Assembly: GCA_947500035.1 (NCBI GenBank)
Contig: CANMQP010000007.1
Span: 496,001-560,000 of the forward strand
Direction of reading: 5' to 3'
Length of the DNA stretch: 64,000 nucleotides
Source: an uncultured Kiloniellaceae bacterium
GTDB taxonomy: Bacteria > Pseudomonadota > Alphaproteobacteria > Kiloniellales > Kiloniellaceae
The position numbers and the translations under genes are program-made. The notes under the pieces were generated by a model. That model had not been told where the DNA came from, did not search any database, and was given only the letters and a program-made list of their open reading frames with translations. Shown here in pieces: positions 1 through 8,504 of the stretch. The stretch's first letter is position 1. Each line of letters opens with the position of its first letter.

Positions 1-693
1 TCTGAACGCTGCGCGCAATCGGACCATGGCGCTCTCTTCTTCCTCGCAGAACCAGACACGCGCGACCCCACGCAAGGCCGCCAGCCACTCCGGAGAGGGC
101 AAGCCTTTGGCTTCGTATTGCGCGCCTGCCAGGTTCGCGTTTTCGAGCTTCGTGTCCGTTAACACGGTCCGGTAGAGGATGGCGCCTTCCAGGTTCGCGC
201 CTTGAAGACTGGCGCCGGTGAAATCGGCCCCGCTCAGATCAGCCTCACGAAGGTCGGCGCTACCCAGATCGGCGCCGCGCAGCCTTGCCTCCACGAGCCA
301 CGCTCCGCTGAGCTTCGCGTAGCTCAACTTTGCCCCTTTCAGATCCGAGCGTTCCAGGATCGCCCCGCTGAGGTTTGACCGCGTCAGGAGCGCACCGCGG
401 AGGTTTGCGAATGCGAGTCGGGCATCTTGCAGGTCCGTGTCCTCCAGATCGAGGTTGCAGAAACTGGACTCGGTACCGATGAGCAGACTTTGGCCGCGGT
501 CGTCTGCCCCCAGTAAATCGTCGTAGCGGTCATTGAGCAGTTTTTCATGCTTAGCCAGGGCGGCCGGCAGGTCCTCGATGACGGTCCACTTTGCATATTG
601 ACAGTCTTCTATCTGTTCCTGGGCGGTGCCTGCCGTTGCCATCGTAAGCGCTGGCAAGGCGGCGATACATAAGATGAACCTCAGGGCTGGCAT
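1..693 (-). CDS. Secreted pentapeptide-repeat protein (C-terminus cut by window edge)
   Basis: The frame is open from an ATG at 693 down to base 1 with no stop, so the C-terminus lies outside the window. An N-terminal signal peptide is visible (hydrophobic stretch ending near ATAGTAQE). After about 70 residues come tandem five-residue repeats of the A(D/N)Lxx type (GADLGSADLREADLSGADF). Such repeats fold into a right-handed quadrilateral beta-helix. The family has no single biochemical role; export to the periplasm is inferred from the leader. It is divergent from thrS, with about 200 bases between. Function unknown. Confidence 0.85.
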   Translation of the reverse strand, partial: MPALRFILCIAALPALTMATAGTAQEQIEDCQYAKWTVIEDLPAALAKHEKLLNDRYDDLLGADDRGQSLLIGTESSFCNLDLEDTDLQDARLAFANLRGALLTRSNLSGAILERSDLKGAKLSYAKLSGAWLVEARLRGADLGSADLREADLSGADFTGASLQGANLEGAILYRTVLTDTKLENANLAGAQYEAKGLPSPEWLAALRGVARVWFCEEEESAMVRLRAAFR

Positions 694-800
694 AAGATCT
701 TCCTAGCCGTTGGGAGCATACCGACCGGATCTTTGTGCGAGCGACAGCTTCGCTAATCCGAAAGCCAAGAATAGAAACAGCATATCATCCCCCACCATTC

Positions 801-828
801 TTGACAGTCCCTGGAATCCTTCTACATT
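801..828 (+). promoter_or_regulatory. Candidate sigma-70 promoter of thrS
   Basis: A perfect -35 box TTGACA (801-806) is followed after 16 bases by TACATT (823-828, 4 of 6 matches to TATAAT). It would start transcription around 834-836, just before the hairpin at 839, giving thrS a leader of about 70 nt. Prediction by eye only. Confidence 0.5.
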
Positions 829-838
829 GCGCGTTTCG

Positions 839-867
839 CACTGCGGCATAGCCGCGGTGGTTTTTTT
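839..867 (+). promoter_or_regulatory. GC-rich hairpin plus T7 in the thrS leader
   Basis: CACTGCGGC (839-847) pairs with GCCGCGGTG (851-859) around an ATA loop: 9 bp with one G-U pair. A run of seven T follows (861-867). This has the form of an intrinsic terminator, but it lies 36 bases in front of the thrS ATG, downstream of the predicted promoter. The gene to its left runs the other way, so no plus-strand gene upstream needs it. An attenuator or a 5' stabilising hairpin are both possible. Confidence 0.5.
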
Positions 868-903
868 GACGACGTGACGCAAGAGGTTAAGAAGCAAAGT
901 TTC

Positions 904-2823
904 ATGGTTGCAATCAATCTGCCCGACGGAAGTCGGCGCGATTTCGAGGCGGCGGTTTCCGGCGCCCAAATCGCCGCCGCCATCGGCCCGCGCCTGGCGA
1001 AAGACGCCCTGGCGCTGAAGGCTGACGGCATGGTCAAGGATCTGGCCTTTCTTGTCGAGCAGGACACCACCATCGAAATCGTCACCAGCAAGCACGAAGA
1101 CAGCCTGGAACTGCTGCGCCACGACTGCGCGCATGTGCTGGCCGAGGCGGTGCAGGAACTCTATCCCGAGACCCAGGTGACCTTCGGCCCCGCGACCGAA
1201 AACGGCTTCTTTTACGACTTTGCCCGGAAAGAACCCTTCACGACCGAAGACCTGGAAGTCATCGAAAAGCGCATGCATGAGATCGTCGATCGCGACGAGA
1301 CCATCACGCGCGAGGTCTGGGACCGGGATGACGCCATCCGCCTCTTCATGGAAATGGGCGAGAAGTACAAGGCCGAGCATATCGAGACCCTGCCCCGCGA
1401 TGCGGAGATCTCGATCTACCGGCAGGGCAAGTGGCTCGACCTCTGCACGGGGCCGCACCTGCCCTCGACCGGCAAGCTGGGCCATGCCTTCAAGCTGCTG
1501 CGGGTTTCCGGCGCCTACTGGCGTGGCGATTCCAAGAACGAGCAGCTGCAGCGCATCTACGGCACCTGCTGGGCAACGGAAAAGCAGCTGAAAGCCTACC
1601 TCCACATGATGGAAGAGGCCGAAAAGCGCGACCACCGGCGCCTGGGCAAGGAGATGAACCTCTTCCATCTGCAGGAAGAGGCGGTCGGATCGGTCTTCTG
1701 GCACCCCAAGGGCTGGGAGCTTTACCGGGCGGTCGAGCGCTATCTGCGCAAGCGCCTGGAGGCCGCCGACTACGTCGAGGTCAAAACGCCGCAGCTGATC
1801 GACCGTTCGCTCTGGGAGGCCTCGGGCCACTGGGAGAAGTTCCGCGAGCATATGTTCACGGCGGTCAGCGACGACGACCGGGTTCTGGCGGTCAAGCCCA
1901 TGAACTGCCCGGCCCACGTCCAGATCTTCCGCCAGGGTCAGACCAGTTACCGCGATCTGCCCCTGCGCATGGCCGAATTCGGCAACTGCCACCGCAACGA
2001 GCCCTCGGGCGCGCTGCACGGGCTGATGCGGGTGCGCGCCTTTACCCAGGACGACGCCCATATCTTCTGCACGGAAGACCAGATCAACAGCGAGACGGTG
2101 ATTTTCTGCGAGCTGCTGTCCAGCATATACAAAGACCTGGGCTTCGAGGACTTCGTGGTGAAGTTCTCGGACCGGCCCGACGTGCGTGCCGGCACCGACG
2201 AGACCTGGGATAAGGCCGAGACGGCCCTGAAAGAAGCGGTCGAGAAAACCGGCATCGAGTATTCACTCAATCCCGGCGAAGGCGCTTTCTATGGGCCGAA
2301 GCTGGAATTCGTGCTGCGCGACGCCATCGGGCGCGACTGGCAGTGCGGGACGTTGCAGGTGGATTTCGTCCTGCCGGAGCGCCTGGACGCCAGCTATATC
2401 GGCGAGGACGACAAGCGTCACCGCCCGGTTATGCTGCACCGCGCCATCATCGGTTCCTTCGAGCGTTTCCTGGCAATCCTGATCGAGCACTTCGGCGGAC
2501 GCTTCCCGCTTTGGCTCGCGCCGGTGCAGGTCGCGGTGGCCCCGATTACCTCGGATGCAGACGACTATGGCCGTAAGGTCCAGGCTGCGCTAAAATCCGC
2601 TGGCTTACGTACGGAAATTGACCTTCGCAACGAGAAGATCAATTATAAGATCCGTGAACACAGCCTGGCCAAGGTCCCGGTGATTGCGGTCGTTGGCCGT
2701 CGCGAGGCAGAAGAAGGCAAGGTGGCGCTGCGGCGTCTGGGCAGCAAGGAACAGCAGATCCTGAGCCTGGAAGAAGCAGTCGCCCTGCTGGGGGAAGAGT
2801 CGGCATCGCCGTCCGGAGCCTGA
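904..2823 (+). CDS. thrS: Threonine--tRNA ligase
   Basis: Class II threonyl-tRNA synthetase; charges tRNA-Thr in the cytoplasm. It shows the N-terminal TGS domain, the editing domain HxxxH, motif 2 ([16 protein letters not shown]), motif 3 ([11 protein letters not shown]) and the C-terminal anticodon-binding domain. Zn-binding Cys (KPMNCPAHV), His (DDAHIFC) and His (VMLHRAI) are present. I choose ATG 904 (639 aa) over an in-frame GTG at 874. From 904 the protein opens [10 protein letters not shown] like E. coli MPVITLPDGS, and the editing histidines fall at 73 and 77, as in E. coli. The 874 GTG sits directly after the leader hairpin. The stop codon lies inside the first copy of an 80-bp repeat. 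Confidence 0.97.
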   Translation: MVAINLPDGSRRDFEAAVSGAQIAAAIGPRLAKDALALKADGMVKDLAFLVEQDTTIEIVTSKHEDSLELLRHDCAHVLAEAVQELYPETQVTFGPATENGFFYDFARKEPFTTEDLEVIEKRMHEIVDRDETITREVWDRDDAIRLFMEMGEKYKAEHIETLPRDAEISIYRQGKWLDLCTGPHLPSTGKLGHAFKLLRVSGAYWRGDSKNEQLQRIYGTCWATEKQLKAYLHMMEEAEKRDHRRLGKEMNLFHLQEEAVGSVFWHPKGWELYRAVERYLRKRLEAADYVEVKTPQLIDRSLWEASGHWEKFREHMFTAVSDDDRVLAVKPMNCPAHVQIFRQGQTSYRDLPLRMAEFGNCHRNEPSGALHGLMRVRAFTQDDAHIFCTEDQINSETVIFCELLSSIYKDLGFEDFVVKFSDRPDVRAGTDETWDKAETALKEAVEKTGIEYSLNPGEGAFYGPKLEFVLRDAIGRDWQCGTLQVDFVLPERLDASYIGEDDKRHRPVMLHRAIIGSFERFLAILIEHFGGRFPLWLAPVQVAVAPITSDADDYGRKVQAALKSAGLRTEIDLRNEKINYKIREHSLAKVPVIAVVGRREAEEGKVALRRLGSKEQQILSLEEAVALLGEESASPSGA

Positions 2824-3052
2824 TCGCATTGCCGAAAGGCAATGCGTGAATCAGTCTCCGAATTTAAAGGGTATGGAGAGCGAAAGCTCTCCAGGGAGCC
2901 TGATCGCATTGCCGAAAGGCAATTCGTGAATCAGCCTCCGAGTTTAAAGGGTATGGAGAGCGAAAACTCTCCAGGGAGCCTGATCGCACCGCCGAAAGGC
3001 AATGCGTGAATCAGTCTCCGAATTTAAAGGGTATGGAGAGCGAGAGCTCTCT
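2821..3052 (+). repeat. Three tandem 80-bp units, each with two tetraloop hairpins
   Basis: Units start at 2821, 2901 and 2981 with an exact 80-base period; the third is cut short near 3052. Unit 1 has hairpin A, CGCATTGCC-GAAA-GGCAATGCG (9 bp), and hairpin B, GGAGAGC-GAAA-GCTCTCC (7 bp). Unit 2 has one mismatch in each stem. Unit 3 has two mismatches in A, but keeps B with a GAGA loop, which is still GNRA, and one G-U pair. The thrS TGA is the first triplet of unit 1, and the ggagcc before it also precedes units 2 and 3. The units read as an array of structured RNA or REP-like elements between thrS and infC. Confidence 0.9.
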
Positions 3053-3305
3053 GACATGAAGTAAAACCGGACTTTTTGGGTCCGGTGAGAGGGGAAATAC
3101 CATATCGGCTCTCCGGCCCGGCTGTTTTCACGGCCGCGGGTGGCATCCGTTATGGAACAGAGTGACGTCGGGTTTAACGGAATCAATCATCCCAAAACAC
3201 GATTTGCACTCTATTATAGAGAAGATGAGGCTGACGGGCGTTTCCTTTGCTTCAGAGGGAACGGCCGGTCTCAAAGAATTATTTGGCTAACGGAGGAGTT
3301 TAGCA
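3053..3305 (+). other. infC leader region, no gene seen
   Basis: This is 253 bases between the repeat array and infC. It holds one clear stem-loop, ACCGGAC (3066-3072) with GTCCGGT (3080-3086) around a T-rich loop, and a small dyad CTCTA-TTA-TAGAG at 3209-3221. A strong Shine-Dalgarno GGAGGAG (3292-3298) ends the region. No coding frame with sensible codon use is seen. Confidence 0.5.
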
Positions 3306-3842
3306 ATAGCACGTCCACCCGTAGATCTCACGCCGTCCCGAGATGGACCGCGTGTGAACGAACAAATTGGCGTTCCGACGGTCCGCCTCGTCGATGAAAA
3401 CGGCGAGCAGGTCGGGGTCGTTTCCAAGAGCGATGCGCTGCAGCGCGCCTTCGCCGCCGGTTTGGATCTCGTTGAGATTTCGCCCAATGCAGACCCACCC
3501 GTCTGTAAAATCCTGGATTACGGGCGATTCCGCTACGAGGCGCAGAAGAAAAAGAACGAGGCCCGCAAGAAGCAGAAGGTCATCGACGTCAAAGAGATCA
3601 AGATGCGGCCGAATATCGACTCGCATGATTACGACGTGAAGATGCGCGCCGCCAACCGCTTCATCGGCGAAGGCGACAAGGTCAAGGTGACCATGCGCTT
3701 CCGGGGCCGGGAAATGGTCCATCAGGACCTGGGCCTGAAGGTCCTGCACAAGGTCCGCGGCGAGCTGGAGGAAGTTGCCAAGGTTGAGCAGTTTCCCAAG
3801 CTGGAAGGCCGTCAGATGATCATGGTTCTGGCGCCCCGTTGA
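3306..3842 (+). CDS. infC: Translation initiation factor IF-3, predicted ATA start
   Basis: IF-3 binds the 30S subunit, prevents premature 50S joining and proofreads the start codon. The two-domain fold with basic linker is visible ([18 protein letters not shown], then [12 protein letters not shown]). The first conventional start is GTG 3354, but the frame stays open upstream and encodes [15 protein letters not shown], the usual IF-3 N-terminus. GGAGGAG (3292-3298) lies seven bases before ATA 3306, giving 178 aa (E. coli has 180). E. coli infC uses the rare AUU, which lets IF-3 repress its own translation; ATA could do the same here. Gene identity is certain, start codon inferred. Confidence 0.93.
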   Translation: MARPPVDLTPSRDGPRVNEQIGVPTVRLVDENGEQVGVVSKSDALQRAFAAGLDLVEISPNADPPVCKILDYGRFRYEAQKKKNEARKKQKVIDVKEIKMRPNIDSHDYDVKMRAANRFIGEGDKVKVTMRFRGREMVHQDLGLKVLHKVRGELEEVAKVEQFPKLEGRQMIMVLAPR

Positions 3843-3923
3843 TGTAACGGGCCACCGGAACCGCCAGCCCCCGGCCGGGTCTCCGCATCCGCCGGGTGGA
3901 GCGAGCCTCAAACGGCTCTGAAA

Positions 3924-3950
3924 TTGACTTACTTATCAATGAGATAGAAT
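3924..3950 (+). promoter_or_regulatory. Possible promoter of rpmI-rplT
   Basis: TTGACT (3924-3929) and TAGAAT (3945-3950) are each one base from consensus, but the spacer is only 15 bases, shorter than optimal. A 7-bp leader stem follows, GAGATCC (3959-3965) with GGATCTC (3981-3987), about 110 bases before rpmI. The stem could serve r-protein feedback control, which is not shown by the sequence. Confidence 0.35.
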
Positions 3951-4098
3951 AAGTCAGGGAGATCCTTGCGCGCCGCGCCGGGATCTCTTGCAATAGGTGA
4001 CTTCGGCCGTTATAACCTGCGGCTTCAAACGAGCGGTCGGGCGAAAGGGCATGCCCAGCGGCTCACGAAAGGTTCGTTTCCAACGAAAGGAATGCAAA

Positions 4099-4299
4099 AT
4101 GCCCAAGTTGAAGACCAAGTCAGGCGCCAAAAAGCGCTTCCGGCTCACCGGAACCGGAAAAGTTGTTATGAATCAGGCTGGTAAACGCCACATGCTGCGC
4201 CGCCGCAGTCAGTCGATGAAGCGCAAGGCGCGCGGCACGACCATCATGGGCGATGCCGATAGCCGGATTATCAAACGCAACTTCCTCCCCTACGCTTAA
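4099..4299 (+). CDS. rpmI: 50S ribosomal protein L35
   Basis: 66 aa, very basic, opening [14 protein letters not shown] as in all L35 proteins. The start follows AAAGGA at good spacing; upstream ATG and GTG codons in frame would add residues absent from the family. Only 13 bases separate it from rplT, so the two are surely cotranscribed, as in most bacteria. Confidence 0.97.
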   Translation: MPKLKTKSGAKKRFRLTGTGKVVMNQAGKRHMLRRRSQSMKRKARGTTIMGDADSRIIKRNFLPYA

Positions 4300-4312
4300 G
4301 GAAACCTGACTC

Positions 4313-4675
4313 ATGGCAAGAGTAAGTCGAGGCGTCACGGCACGTGCGCGCCATAAAAAAGTCGTCAAGATGGCCAAAGGCTATCGGGGACGCGGTAAAA
4401 ACGTTTTCCGGGTTGCCGTCGAGCGGGTGGAGAAGGGTCTCCAGTACGCTTACCGCGACCGCCGGGTCAAAAAACGCAATTTCCGTGGCCTGTGGATCCA
4501 GCGCATCAATGCTGGCGCCCGGGAGCACGGATTGTCCTATTCGCAGTTTATGAACGGTATGAAACGCGCCGGCATCGAGCTGGACCGCAAGGTTCTTTCC
4601 GACCTCGCGATCCACGAGCCGGCCGCGTTTAAGAGCCTTGTCGATCAGGCTCAGGCCGCTCTCAAGACCGCTTAA
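4313..4675 (+). CDS. rplT: 50S ribosomal protein L20
   Basis: 120 aa, usual length for L20, opening [16 protein letters not shown]. It binds 23S rRNA early in 50S assembly. In other bacteria L20 also represses its own operon by binding an mRNA mimic of its rRNA site. It follows rpmI directly and precedes pheS by 234 bases that hold two hairpins. Confidence 0.97.
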   Translation: MARVSRGVTARARHKKVVKMAKGYRGRGKNVFRVAVERVEKGLQYAYRDRRVKKRNFRGLWIQRINAGAREHGLSYSQFMNGMKRAGIELDRKVLSDLAIHEPAAFKSLVDQAQAALKTA

Positions 4676-4761
4676 AGACCAAGGCAATGGGCTGCTGCGA
4701 CGGATCGTGGCAGCCCGCGCCGACCAGACGACCCCGCGAGACCCTTTGGCGCGTTCAGGCG

Positions 4762-4786
4762 AAAACCGGACCCCGGTTTTGTCTTT
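4762..4786 (+). terminator. Intrinsic terminator or attenuator between rplT and pheS
   Basis: AAAACCGG (4762-4769) pairs perfectly with CCGGTTTT (4773-4780) around ACC, followed by GTCTTT. A second 7-bp stem lies upstream, GGGCTGC (4689-4695) with GCAGCCC (4710-4716). A short frame from ATG 4687 runs through the region but has no run of Phe codons, so a classical pheST leader-peptide attenuator is not supported. Simple termination of the rpmI-rplT transcript is the plainer reading. Confidence 0.55.
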
Positions 4787-4909
4787 CCCGCCCGAGCAGG
4801 CCTCGCCCCAACAAAAGCGAATAGGGACCGGCGGAGATCGGGGCAGGAGTGCCGGCGGATCTGACGCTGGTGAGACTCCCGGTTCCCGGCAACACCGACC
4901 GGGAAGCAC

Positions 4910-5977
4910 ATGGAGAACCTCGAAAACCTTCGCGACAGCCTGACAGCAGAGATCGAGAGCGCCAGCGACGTTGAGACGCTGGAGACGATCCGTGTTCAGG
5001 CCCTCGGCAAAAAAGGCCAGGTCACCCAGCTGATGAAAACGCTGGGCGGTTTGTCGCCGGACGAACGCCGGGAAGCGGGGCAGGCCCTCAACGTGGTCAA
5101 AACCACGCTGGCTCAGGCCATTGATGCCCGCCGCGAAACCCTCAAGGAAGCCGAACTGGAAGCCCGCCTGGCCCAGGAGACCATCGACGTCTCCCTGCCC
5201 GCGCGCCCCAGCAGCCTCGGACACCTCCATCCTCTCAGCCAGACCATCGAGGAACTGATCGCGATTTTCGGCGAGATGGGCTTCTCTGTGGCCGAAGGTC
5301 CGGATATCGAGGACGATTTCCATAACTTCACCGCCCTGAACATTCCGCCAGAGCATCCCGCGCGGCAGGAATTCGACACCTTCTATCTGCCCGAACGCGC
5401 GGACGGCAGCCGGCATGTGCTGCGCACCCATACCTCCCCGGTCCAGATCCGCACTATGCGCAACAGCCCGCCGCCGATCCGTATCATCGTGCCGGGCCGC
5501 ACCTACCGCGCCGACCACGACGCCACCCACTCGCCGATGTTCCATCAGGTCGAGGGGTTGGTGATCGACGAAAATACCAATATGGGGCACCTCAAGGGCA
5601 CCCTGATCGAGTTCTGCCGGGCCTTCTTTGGCATCGACGACCTGCCCGTGCGTTTCCGTTCCAGCTACTTCCCCTTCACCGAACCCTCGGCGGAGGTCGA
5701 TATCGGCTGCACCCGCGACGGTGGGCAGCTCAAGATCGGCGGCGCCGACTGGCTGGAAATCCTGGGCTGCGGTATGGTTCATCCCAAGGTGCTGGAACAC
5801 TGCGGTATCGATGCCACCAAATATCAGGGCTTCGCCTTCGGCATGGGGATCGAACGGCTCGCCATGCTGAAGTACGGCATGCCCGACCTGCGCCCCTTCT
5901 ACGATTCCGACCTGCGGTGGCTGCGGCACTTCGGCTTCCTGCCGCTCGAGACCCCCAGCATGGTGAGAGGACTCTAA
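4910..5977 (+). CDS. pheS: Phenylalanine--tRNA ligase alpha subunit
   Basis: 355 aa catalytic subunit of the alpha2beta2 class II synthetase. It has an N-terminal coiled coil (about 1-90), then the aminoacylation core. Motif 2 is around [20 protein letters not shown], with IVPGRTYR visible, and the motif 3 region is [17 protein letters not shown]. PheT begins four bases after its stop, so the subunits are translated together. Confidence 0.97.
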   Translation: MENLENLRDSLTAEIESASDVETLETIRVQALGKKGQVTQLMKTLGGLSPDERREAGQALNVVKTTLAQAIDARRETLKEAELEARLAQETIDVSLPARPSSLGHLHPLSQTIEELIAIFGEMGFSVAEGPDIEDDFHNFTALNIPPEHPARQEFDTFYLPERADGSRHVLRTHTSPVQIRTMRNSPPPIRIIVPGRTYRADHDATHSPMFHQVEGLVIDENTNMGHLKGTLIEFCRAFFGIDDLPVRFRSSYFPFTEPSAEVDIGCTRDGGQLKIGGADWLEILGCGMVHPKVLEHCGIDATKYQGFAFGMGIERLAMLKYGMPDLRPFYDSDLRWLRHFGFLPLETPSMVRGL

Positions 5978-5981
5978 GCTC

Positions 5982-8387
5982 ATGAAGTTCACCCTAAGCT
6001 GGCTCAAGGATCACCTCGAAACCGAGGCCACACTTGACGAAATCGCCGCGGCCCTTTCCATGATCGGCCTGGAGGTCGAAGAGATCGAAGACCGCGCGGC
6101 GGCCCTCGCGCCCTTCAAATCCGCCCATGTCATCGAGGCCAAACAGCATCCCAATGCCGACCGCCTGCGGGTCTGCCGAGTTGAGACCGAAGACGGCGAA
6201 GTCCAGGTGGTCTGTGGCGCGCCCAACGCGCGCACCGGCATGATCGGTGTCTTCGCGCCTTCGGGCAGCTATGTGCCCGGCACGGATATGGTTCTCAAGC
6301 CCGGCAACATCCGCGGCGAGGATTCCAACGGCATGCTGGTCTCCGAGCGCGAGATGGGCATCTCCGACGAGCACGACGGCATCATCGAGCTGCCGGAAGG
6401 AACGGCCATCGGCGTGCCCTATGCCGAGCTCGCGGGCCTGAACGATCCGGTGATCGATATCGCCATCACGCCGAACCGGGGCGACTGCCTGGGCGTGCGC
6501 GGCGTGGCGCGGGACCTGGCGGCGGCCGGTCTGGGCAAGCTCAAGCCTCTGACCTTCCCCTCCACCAAGGGCGACTTCGAATCTCCGATCAAATGGCGCC
6601 GGGATCTGCCCGCTGACCAGCAGGACCTCTGCCCCTACGTGGCCGGGCGTTACTTCCGCGGTGTGAAAAACGGACCAAGCCCCCGCTGGCTGCAGGACCG
6701 TCTGCGCGCCATCGGCCTGCGTCCGATCTCGGCCCTGGTCGATATCACCAACTACGTAACTTACGATCTGAACCGACCGCTGCACGTCTTCGACGCCCAG
6801 AAGGTGAAAGGCGACGTCACGATGCGCCTGGCCCGCGAAGGCGAGGAAATCCTGGCGCTGGACGGCGAGACCTACAGGTTCGACTCAGAGATGGTCGTGA
6901 TCGCCGACGACAACGGCCCCGAAGGCATTGGCGGCGTCATGGGTGGTGAACTCTCGGGTTGCTCGGAAGAGACCACCGAGGTTTTCCTCGAGGTCGCGCT
7001 CTTCGATCCGGCGCGGGTCGCTATCACCGGACGCAAGCTGGGCATTCTCTCGGATGCCCGCTACCGCTTCGAGCGCGGCTTGGACCCGGACTCGGCCCTC
7101 TGGGGCGTCGAGGTTGCCAGCAAACTGATCCTGGAGCTCTGTGGCGGCGAAGCCAGCGCGACGGTTTCCGCAGGTGAACACCCTGCGGTCAAACGCAGGG
7201 TTTCACTGCGCAAGGACCGGGTCAAAACCCTGGGCGGGATTGAAATCCCCTTCGAAGAACAGGTCCGGATCCTCAAGGATCTCGAATTCGAGGTAACCGA
7301 GACTTCGGAGGGCCTGGATGCGGTCGTGCCGCTCTGGCGCAATGACGTCGAATGCGAAGCCTGCCTGGTCGAGGAGATCATGCGTATCCACGGCTTCGAC
7401 AACATTCCCGTCGTGCCGCTGAACCGGGACCGGGTCCTGCCGCAGGGCGTGCTTACCCTCAGCCAGAAACGGCGCAGCTTCGTGCGCAACGCGCTGGCCT
7501 GGCGCGGCCTGGAAGAGTGCGTGACCTTCTCCTTCATCTCGCGCAAGCAGGCCGGGCTCTTCGGTGGCGCGAAAGAGGAACTGACCCTGGTCAATCCGAT
7601 CTCCAGCGACCTGGACGTGATGCGCCCCTCGGCCCTGCCCACGTTGGTCGCTTCGGCGGCGCGGAACAGCGACCGGGGCTTCCCGGACAACGCCCTCTTC
7701 GAGATCGGACCGCAGTATCACGATGACACCCCAACGGGCCAAACACTGGTTGCCGCGGGTTTGCGCAGCGGCGCGCCGAAAGGCCGTCACTGGGAGACCA
7801 AGGGCGGCCCGCTCGATGCCTTCGACGCCAAAGGCGACGCCATGGCTGCCCTGGAGGTGATCGGTGCACCGGTTGCCAATCTGCAGGTCTCGGCGGATGC
7901 CCCCTCCTGGTACCACCCCGGGCGCTCCGGCGCCTTCCGGCTTGGTCCCAAGGTGATGGGGTACTTCGGCGAGTTGCACCCGCGCGTGCTGAACGCCATG
8001 GATCTGAAAGGCCCCGCGGTGGCCTTCGAGGTCTTCATCGACGCGGTTCCGCAGCCCAAAGCCAAAGTCTCGGGCAAGATCAAGCCGGCGCTCGAACTCT
8101 CGCCCTATCAGCCGGTCGAGCGGGATTTCGCCTTCGTGGTCACCGCCGATACGCCGGCCGAGAAGCTGCTGCGCGCCGCCAAGGGTGCCGACAAACAGCT
8201 GATCACCGGCGTGGAGCTCTTTGATGTCTACAGCGGCAAGGGGATTGAGGAGGGTAAGAAGTCACTCGCCATCTCAGTCACTTTGCAGCCGACGCAGAAG
8301 ACCATGACCGATGAAGAAATCGACGCGGTCGCCGCCAAGGTCGTCGCTCAGGTGGCAAAGGCGACAGGTGGAACGCTGCGGGGTTAG
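5982..8387 (+). CDS. pheT: Phenylalanine--tRNA ligase beta subunit
   Basis: 801 aa, normal length. Domains in order: a tRNA-binding OB fold near residues 40-150 (AKQHPNADRLRVCRVE), the B3/B4 editing domain in the middle (DITNYVTYDLNRPLHVFD), B5, the inactive synthetase-like core, and a C-terminal ferredoxin-like anticodon-binding domain (LSPYQPVERDFAFVV). It edits Tyr-tRNA-Phe and positions the tRNA for PheS. It ends the translation cluster just before a strong terminator. Confidence 0.97.
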   Translation: MKFTLSWLKDHLETEATLDEIAAALSMIGLEVEEIEDRAAALAPFKSAHVIEAKQHPNADRLRVCRVETEDGEVQVVCGAPNARTGMIGVFAPSGSYVPGTDMVLKPGNIRGEDSNGMLVSEREMGISDEHDGIIELPEGTAIGVPYAELAGLNDPVIDIAITPNRGDCLGVRGVARDLAAAGLGKLKPLTFPSTKGDFESPIKWRRDLPADQQDLCPYVAGRYFRGVKNGPSPRWLQDRLRAIGLRPISALVDITNYVTYDLNRPLHVFDAQKVKGDVTMRLAREGEEILALDGETYRFDSEMVVIADDNGPEGIGGVMGGELSGCSEETTEVFLEVALFDPARVAITGRKLGILSDARYRFERGLDPDSALWGVEVASKLILELCGGEASATVSAGEHPAVKRRVSLRKDRVKTLGGIEIPFEEQVRILKDLEFEVTETSEGLDAVVPLWRNDVECEACLVEEIMRIHGFDNIPVVPLNRDRVLPQGVLTLSQKRRSFVRNALAWRGLEECVTFSFISRKQAGLFGGAKEELTLVNPISSDLDVMRPSALPTLVASAARNSDRGFPDNALFEIGPQYHDDTPTGQTLVAAGLRSGAPKGRHWETKGGPLDAFDAKGDAMAALEVIGAPVANLQVSADAPSWYHPGRSGAFRLGPKVMGYFGELHPRVLNAMDLKGPAVAFEVFIDAVPQPKAKVSGKIKPALELSPYQPVERDFAFVVTADTPAEKLLRAAKGADKQLITGVELFDVYSGKGIEEGKKSLAISVTLQPTQKTMTDEEIDAVAAKVVAQVAKATGGTLRG

Positions 8388-8399
8388 GCCCTCTGGAAA

Positions 8400-8441
8400 A
8401 AAACATGGCCGTCAAGTAACAAAGCTTGATGGCCATGTTTT
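8400..8441. terminator. Strong bidirectional terminator after pheT
   Basis: A 17-bp stem with one G-U pair joins 8400-8416 to 8425-8441 around an 8-base loop. A-rich sequence precedes it and T-rich sequence ends it (GGCCATGTTTT). It therefore works for pheT on the plus strand and for the convergent gene at 8505 on the minus strand. Confidence 0.9.
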
Positions 8442-8504
8442 CCAAACGCCAATCAAATTGCTAGTCTGCATCCCGCCAACGCCGGAGTGAAAAGCGGTTA
8501 AACG

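Noticed and set aside
703-2061. Long open frame antisense to thrS
   Set aside because: It is the GC-skewed shadow of thrS; its protein has no domain and the thrS frame is beyond doubt.
4687-4821. Possible leader peptide before pheS
   Set aside because: It has only one Phe codon and no Phe run, so it does not support Phe-tRNA attenuation.
4271-6007. 578-codon open frame antisense to rplT and pheS
   Set aside because: Shadow of two certain genes, spanning their intergenic terminator; no domain recognised.
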